DNA of 24,345 nt from Larix sibirica. Taxonomy: Eukaryota; Streptophyta; Pinopsida; Pinales; Pinaceae. Positions 19,401 to 24,345 of the stretch are shown here, one piece after another; position 1 is the stretch's first letter; every line of letters begins with the position of its first letter. Under the pieces are notes generated by a model that was not told the DNA's origin, made no database searches, and saw only the letters and a list, made by a program, of their open reading frames with translations. The translations under genes were made by a program, and so were the position numbers. The DNA lies in NCBI GenBank assembly GCA_004151065.3, contig NWUY0300014508.1:53119-77463 (forward strand), in the 5' to 3' direction.

Positions 19401-20293
19401 GGAAACGAGTCTTGGCCCACTCCTTCAATACTCGCATGACTAGCTTGAGTTTGGGTTCCCAAATGAAGGTTGAGGACCCAACAATAAAATTACCTCATTC
19501 TTTTTCTATAATTGCTTGAGCTTCCTCTTCTTTTAGCCACAAAGGGTTAAATTTGAATGGGATGGGACCGTAATTTTTGGGGGTTTAAATTGCTAATAAT
19601 ATGGGATTGTGGTTTAAAACCGAAGAAGCTATAATTTTCTAGGAGAGAGAAAGATCATTAATAAGAAAGAAGTTTTGGATAAGAAACATGTCTAAATGAG
19701 AAACAACATGCCTTGGGCCAATTCTTCAATTAGTCCAAGTGAACATCCCTTTCCAAGGAATAACATCCAATAGATCCCAATCATAGGTAATATCCTCCAA
19801 GTTTTCTCCAAACTAGGTCCCTAACTTTATTGCCTCCTTTTCTTTCCCTAGGAGATATCATGGCATTAAAATCTCCAATAATTATCAAGTTCTGAAGGGA
19901 GATTTGACTAGTAAGATATTTCACTGAGTTCCATAATTCAATTTTATCTCTATATTGAATGGGCCCATACACATTACAAATTATAATCATTTCCTTTTTT
20001 TCGTTCTCTTCTAGTTCTATCAATATCTAGTGAGAGTGAGCAACTTTGGAAATGAAAGAATATCTCCTACCATTCCATATGGTTGCCAATCCTCCAAGTG
20101 ATCCTCGTGACCTAGCCACTTTGCCTTGCCTTATTTTCCAGGTAATTGGTATTATGTTCATAACTTCTTCTACCTCCATTTTGGTCTCTTGAATAAGCAA
20201 GAGGGAGATCCTTTCACTATTGATCAAGTCTTTCATGGATTCAATTTTATCCTTTCCCCCCATACCCTGGTAGTTTCAAGAGACTGCTTTTAT
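16045..20293 (-). pseudogene. LINE E ORF2 remnant (endonuclease-RT-RNase H)
   Basis: The minus-strand frame opens at ATA 20293 and reads IKAVS, then after a stop NYQGMGGKDKIESMKDL, the APE endonuclease start. LLLIQETKMEVEE, ICNVYGPIQYRDK and NLIIIGDFNAMISPRE show the endonuclease between 20310 and 19780. RT motifs follow in order: LNKAPG (about 18920), MDIKLDLANAFNMASHIF (about 18545), GPLINGRPMTFSQASHGLR (about 18410), and QFVCDTFFVGGAS (about 18220), where the first Asp of the usual FADD/FVDD is Cys (18210-18212). A zinc-binding region resembling zf-RVT lies about 17300-16890 (REEEIANNLFFE; NYARQV). RNase H ends the frame. Stops and indels are frequent and the Cys substitution alone would inactivate RT. 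Confidence 0.82.
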
Positions 20294-20811
20294 TTTGAAA
20301 CAAAGGTTAGACTACTGGACTCTAATTCTTCATCCTGAGGTATTTGACTCAAATGAGATTTACTCATTGATTTTGGAATAGCACTTTGCTTCCCCAAAAT
20401 ATTTTCTCTTTCAGCCCAGTCATTTTTCTTTTCCATATTAGTCGGTTAATCAAGCTTCTTTTCTGAAGGTAGTTCATCTCCATATTCCTTTGTTGTTTTG
20501 CTTCTGCTTTTCCTGGTCCACCTTCGGGAGCTTCAACTATTTACACTCGAGCCTTTCTTTCTAGACACCCCTTATACCTCCTCGTAAAGAATAGGGGAAA
20601 ATACTGAGTGCCAGGCATATTTTATCCCAAGCTACTGAAGATCCGGTTGATAAAAAATAGAATGATTCATGACTTGAGTTGGGATCAGGTCAATATCTAG
20701 CTTGATAATATTGATAGACTATTTTTGGGGTGAAGATCCACCCTCACCTTTGTGGTAAAGGATTTGAAAACGATTAGAGACTATGGGGAGACGAGGGGGA
20801 GAGAGCCCATA
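20290..20811 (-). pseudogene. LINE E ORF1, C-terminal part, cut by the chromovirus LTR
   Basis: A single minus-strand frame runs from the LTR border at 20811 (YGLSPPRLPIVSNRFQILYH) to TAA 20290-20292, with five internal stops. The sequence becomes polar and basic (RRWTRKSRSKTTKEYGDELP), then acidic (MEKKNDWAERENILGKQ; IPQDEELESSSLTF), like the low-complexity ORF1 tail of LINE A. The DUF4283-like domain and zinc knuckle are not present and would lie beyond the inserted element. The stop overlaps the opening of ORF2 in the sequence ATAA. Confidence 0.7.
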
Positions 20812-21740
20812 TGTCACGACCTCCCTAGTGCCACCCTTCAAATATGTGATGAAGATCTCTTAGAAGGCATGTGGCACTGCCCAACTTGACACTTAGTGGT
20901 GTGGCCACCTAAGGCAACCTGCCAAACTACGCCTAAACAGGACCCAACCCATTTAGTTATATTATTTGTGTGTGTTTATACTTAGTTATGTTTAAGTGTT
21001 TATCAAATAAAATTCACAAGTAAATAATAGTCACAACACAAGGTACACAAGATATGGTGCAACACTCAATTTTTTTGTTAAATAGTTTACAATGTACAAG
21101 GGAGCACCCAACCACTACCTACGACATACAACATATTACGTAGAAAACCAAGGAAAGTGCCTAGAACCCAATACAGACTTTGCCTCCTGCATTTCCTATC
21201 GGCTTCCCTCATGCACTATCACAGAACCTGCGCATTGTCTAGAACTACCTCTACGCACCTCTAGAAGTCCTTGTCACGCTATTATTCCCATTGATATGCT
21301 AAGTGCACCCAAGACTACGACTGCCCAAATACTTACAAGGCTGCATAGCTTCTCCACTAGCTTGCTCTTGCTTGTGCTTACTAGATGCATCCTTTGTCTA
21401 GAGTCCACCTCTTATATATATGGTGCATCCCATGCTTAGGAGTGCTCCCAAGCCAATGCCCAAATTTCCAAGTGTGCTCTACCAAACTCACACTTTTCTT
21501 CTCAAGTGGTAGCATTCCATCCAAGGAAATTCCTCTCCACAAGTTGCCCCATCAAATGGAGCCCTTAGGCCTACGCCCCAACTCAACACACCCAAGTGTT
21601 GTGCCTTTGTGAGACCAATGCCACATCACCTTTAGGAAAATTGGGCATTGTGCCCTTTCCTTCCTCCACATAACTCTCGAGTCATGCTGATGCCCATTCC
21701 AACCACCTTCTTAGTGTGTTGCAAGTGTGCTATCAGGACA
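20812..21740 (-). repeat. 3' LTR of the chromovirus (929 bp)
   Basis: On the minus strand it begins TGTCCTGATAGC at 21740, immediately after a purine-rich tract, and ends GGTCGTGACA at 20812. TGTC...GACA are perfect 4-bp terminal inverted repeats with canonical TG/CA ends. Short frames inside it have no known similarity and are not called as genes. Confidence 0.85.
21411..21420 (-). promoter_or_regulatory. Probable TATA box of the LTR promoter
   Basis: Minus-strand tatatataag lies about 320 bp inside the LTR from its U3 end, a plausible place for the RNA polymerase II promoter. Assigned on motif and position only. Confidence 0.45.
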
Positions 21741-21754
21741 TCCTCCCCCACTTA
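21741..21754 (-). other. Polypurine tract
   Basis: Minus-strand taagtgggggagga directly precedes the LTR start TGTCC. A purine run in this place primes plus-strand DNA synthesis in LTR retrotransposons. Confidence 0.8.
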
Positions 21755-21782
21755 ATTTGTTGTTGCCCTGACAATTCCTCTT

Positions 21783-24345
21783 TCATTTTTCTCTCAATCT
21801 GATAGTGGATTTAGGATTTTTCTCCTTCCACTCCCGAATCAACTCTTCATACTTCCACAAAGATTCCTTGTGTTCCCAACAGTTCTCATCATCTGAAAAG
21901 CCCTTCCAATTGACCATATACTTGTGCCAAGTCTAACTTCCATGCTTCACAAAATTGCTAGCCAACACTCTCTCTACTTTGTTTTCCGATCTGTCCAAGA
22001 TCATGGTGGGAGCACGAGATGGTCTCGCCCTACTAGGATTATATCCTTCAAGCCTACAAGGTTTCAAATGACTCTTGGACAACAATATGATAATATTTCA
22101 AGTGATATGGTAGTCTCAACTTGTATGAAACCTCACCAATCTTATCAAGTATCTCAAAGGGGGCTTCAAACTTCCGTAACAATGCACTTGCTTGCCCAAC
22201 AAGTGGTTTGAACTTCTCCTTCCCCAACTTTAGAAGACTTGGTCACCAATTTTAAACTCTCACTCCTGTCTCCCTTGGTGCCCATCATTTTATCCTCTTG
22301 GATGCTTCCATTAGCTGGATGCATGCCCTCTCTACTCTATCCTGCCATCCCTTTACAAATACCATGGAAATTGGACTCTTCCCATAGAATCCCTATACAA
22401 TAGTATAAGGTTCCATCTATTATTTCCATATATCCAACCCGAATGGACTATACCTTGTCGTTAAACTCTTCTACATATTGTAGTTGAACTATGCGACATC
22501 TAACAGGTCTGGCCAATCTGATTGATATGAGCGCACATAGTGCCTTGAATAAGCTTCCAACAAAATGTTAATTCACTTGGTCTTCCCATTCGCCTACAGA
22601 TGATATGTTGAACTCATTAGCAACTTGGTTCCCACAAGTCTACACAGCTCTATCCAGGACCGCCCTATGAATCTTATGTCTATGTCTGACACAATGCTCA
22701 TTGGTAGACCCCATAGATTCACTATATTTTGAAAGAATATTTTCACAACGTCTTCCACTGAGCATGGCACTTTCGTTGGATTGAAAGTGGAATACTTGGA
22801 AAATCAATCCACCACAACCAAAATTCCATTGAACCCCTACGCCATTGGCAACTGAGTTATGAAGTCCATGGACACACTTGCCCAAGGTTTCTCCATCACC
22901 GATAAATGTTGGAGTGGACTCACTTGCATCTTGTTACCTGGCTTATCTTGTTGGCACAAGTAGACAAGTCTTGACGTATTCCTCTACATCACATTTGATA
23001 TGCTCCCAATAGTAACCACGTTATGTTAAAGCCAAAGTTCGCCATTACCTTGAGTGCCCTGCCCAAAGTGAGTCATGACACTCCTACAACAATTATCTCT
23101 GTAGCTTTGAACTCTTAGGAACATACAAGCGTATACCAAAATACAACAAAGCATCCTCTAGACAAAACTTCTGTGAATTTTTCCTTCCTTCATATGTTTC
23201 ATAATACTTAAGTAAACATGGTCACCACCAAACGCTTCCTTAATCCTTTCTCACAAGTCTGAGAGCACCTATGAGTGACTCCCATCCTGCAACTCTTCAT
23301 GTTCATTGTTCTCTTCCAAGACAACAAGTTGCACCTTCCTACTTAAGGTGTCTGCATCTGTGTTCAACTTGCCCAGTCGATACTCAATGGTCATGTCAAA
23401 TTCTACCAAGAAGTCCTGCCATCGTTCCTACTTAGGGGACAACTTTAGTTGCGTTGTGAAGTAGCTCATCGCAACGTTGTCTGTTTTTACAACAAACGGT
23501 TTCCCAACAAATAGTCCCTCCATACTTGCAAGCAATGCACAACTATGGTCATCTCTTTCTTATGAATGGGATATCATCTTTCCTGATCATGTAGCTTCCT
23601 ACTTTTGTAGGAAACTAGATGACCTTCCTACGTCAATATTCCTCCTATTATGAAGTTCAAATAATTTGGTTGCACTTCGAATAGCTTCTCAAATTCTAGC
23701 AACCTCAACACTAGTGTCGTGGAAAGTATGTGCTTCAGTTTGCAGAACGCTTCTTGACACTTCTCCAACCAATTCAAAGCTCTATCCTTCTTCAACAAAT
23801 CGCTTAGGGGTGTTGAAATCTTAGAGTAGCTTGCAACAAACTTACAATAGTAATTCACTATCCCCAAAAATCTTCATACTGCATCTACGATTCTTGGTTC
23901 CTCCCAATCCTAAATCGCCTTAACCTTCTTGGGGTCTATGTGGATGGTTCCCTAGTTTCCAACCCAATGGCCTAGGAAGGGGATTTCATCCTACCCAAAC
24001 ATGCACTTAGAATTATTCAAAAACAATTGATGTTGCCTCAATGCTTTAAAAAATTCTTCCAAGTGCTTATTGTGCTCTTCCATGTTCTCACTAAACACCA
24101 TGATGTCATCTAGATAGACAATAACCGACTTGTCCAAAAATGTCTTGAGCACATCATTCATGAGAGTGAAAAAGGTCGCAAGAGAGTTACAAAACCCAAA
24201 AGGCATCACTGGGAACTCGTAGCGCCCATACCTCTTTACACATGTCATCTTCTACTTGTCTCCTTATGCAATCCTCTCTTGATAGTATCATTTCCTCTAG
24301 TTTAACATCGAGAAAAAATTTTCCTTAGCCAACTTGTCAAAAAAG
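21783..24345 (-). pseudogene. Chromovirus pol remnant (RT, RNase H, integrase, chromodomain)
   Basis: RT: TCVKRYGRYEFPVMPFGFCN (about 24245) and VIVYLDDIMVFSENMEEH, with YLDD at 24105-24116; the earlier motif usually holding Asp reads MLN. RT/RNase H connection: GIVNYYCKFVASYSKISTPL (about 23865). RNase H: LNFIIGGIL, HLVSYKSRKLHDQERYHIH, LNTDADTLSRK (about 23370). Integrase: PWASVSMDFITQLP (first Asp 22864-22866), SIVSDIDIRFIG (second Asp 22684-22686), and ANGKTK at about 22590-22576, where the third catalytic residue (usually E) is K. GPY-like module: KFEAPFEILDKIGEVSYKLR (about 22170). The frame ends TGA 21783-21785 after the chromodomain. Stops and frameshifts occur throughout, and the integrase triad is broken. 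The N-terminal part is cut by the window edge. Confidence 0.85.
21850..21990 (-). other. Chromodomain at the C-terminus of the chromovirus integrase
   Basis: The minus strand reads RVLASNFVKHGS, a stop, then TWHKYMVNWKGFSDDENCWE, HKESLWKYEELIREWKEKNP. The Y-x-V-x-W-K-G-x-x-x-x-x-x-x-W-E pattern is the chromodomain core; in chromoviruses it is thought to steer integration to particular chromatin. Confidence 0.8.

Larger units (their letters stand above)
14838..20811 (-). mobile_element. LINE E: long L1-type retrotransposon on the minus strand, split by a chromovirus
   Basis: Read on the minus strand, it runs from an ORF1 C-terminal part (20811-20290), through ORF2 (20293-16045) and a long coding-like segment (15936-15103), to a 3' UTR with ttttaatataatc and a tail of seven A residues at 14844-14838. 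The upstream end is interrupted at 20811/20812 by the LTR of a Ty3/gypsy element, so the rest of ORF1 would lie beyond that element, outside the window. No 5' TSD can be tested. All frames are disrupted, mostly by point-type stops. Confidence 0.85.
20812..24345 (-). mobile_element. Ty3/gypsy chromovirus, 3' part, nested in LINE E
   Basis: Minus-strand order is RT, RNase H, integrase with GPY-type C-terminus, chromodomain, polypurine tract and 3' LTR. RT before integrase identifies Ty3/gypsy and the C-terminal chromodomain identifies a chromovirus. The 5' LTR, primer binding site, gag and protease lie outside the window on the right. The LTR abuts LINE E ORF1 with no gap. The flanking 5 bp on this side are ccata (+ strand, 20807-20811); the matching copy should lie beyond the 5' LTR. 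Active-site changes and stops show it is inactive. Confidence 0.88.

Noticed and set aside
21092-21612. Plus-strand frames inside the LTR as host genes
   Set aside because: They lie wholly in the 929-bp LTR, antisense to its transcription, with no recognisable domain.
22640-22885. 81-codon minus-strand frame as a separate protein
   Set aside because: It overlaps the integrase core in a different frame; the integrase reading carries the family motifs.
1-24345. A CRISPR array, operon or other prokaryotic system
   Set aside because: There are no regularly spaced repeats and no closely packed intact genes. LINEs, SINE and chromovirus place the window in a plant nuclear genome.

Overview
This window looks like repeat-rich nuclear DNA from a land plant. 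It holds L1-type LINEs whose ORF2 carries a C-terminal RNase H (a known plant L1 trait), a Ty3/gypsy chromovirus, a tRNA-derived SINE and AT-rich spacers. I found no intact host gene, rRNA, tRNA gene or CRISPR. A large genome such as a gymnosperm's would fit, but that is inference. Every element is dead, with stops, frameshifts or lost catalytic residues.

Layout. 1-82 is the 3' tail of a LINE that continues off the left edge. 613-7291 (+) is a near full-length LINE (A): ORF1 with a DUF4283-like domain and CCHC knuckle, ORF2 with endonuclease, RT, zinc-binding and RNase H domains, then a further coding-like stretch and a poly(A) tail. 7670-9293 (+) is a 5'-truncated LINE (B) with a perfect 16-bp target-site duplication (TSD). 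9294-10412 is AT-rich, with a 0.25-kb direct repeat interrupted by a SINE and a MITE-like palindrome. 10419-12838 (+) is a truncated LINE-like insertion (C) with a perfect 17-bp TSD; it contains an exact 1000-bp-period duplication joined by a single N, most likely an assembly artefact. 13482-14730 (-) is another truncated insertion (D) with a 13/14-bp TSD. 14838-20811 (-) is a long LINE (E), whose ORF1 is interrupted at 20811/20812 by the 929-bp 3' LTR of a chromovirus (-) that runs off the right edge.

The most interesting pattern is that all five LINE-type insertions carry a decayed, helix-rich coding stretch that ends about 235-300 bp before the 3' tail. In A, B and E it lies downstream of RNase H. 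In E it spans 278 codons in one frame (15936 to 15103) with only substitution-type stops. This suggests that the LINE lineage(s) here had a third ORF, or a long 3' coding extension, that I cannot assign to a known family. A second shared trait is the ORF1/ORF2 junction: in both A and E the two frames meet at ATAA, as expected if an ancestral ATGA stop-start overlap had decayed.

The elements do not act together as a pathway. They are successive, partly nested insertions. Those left of about 13 kb point right and those to the right point left.
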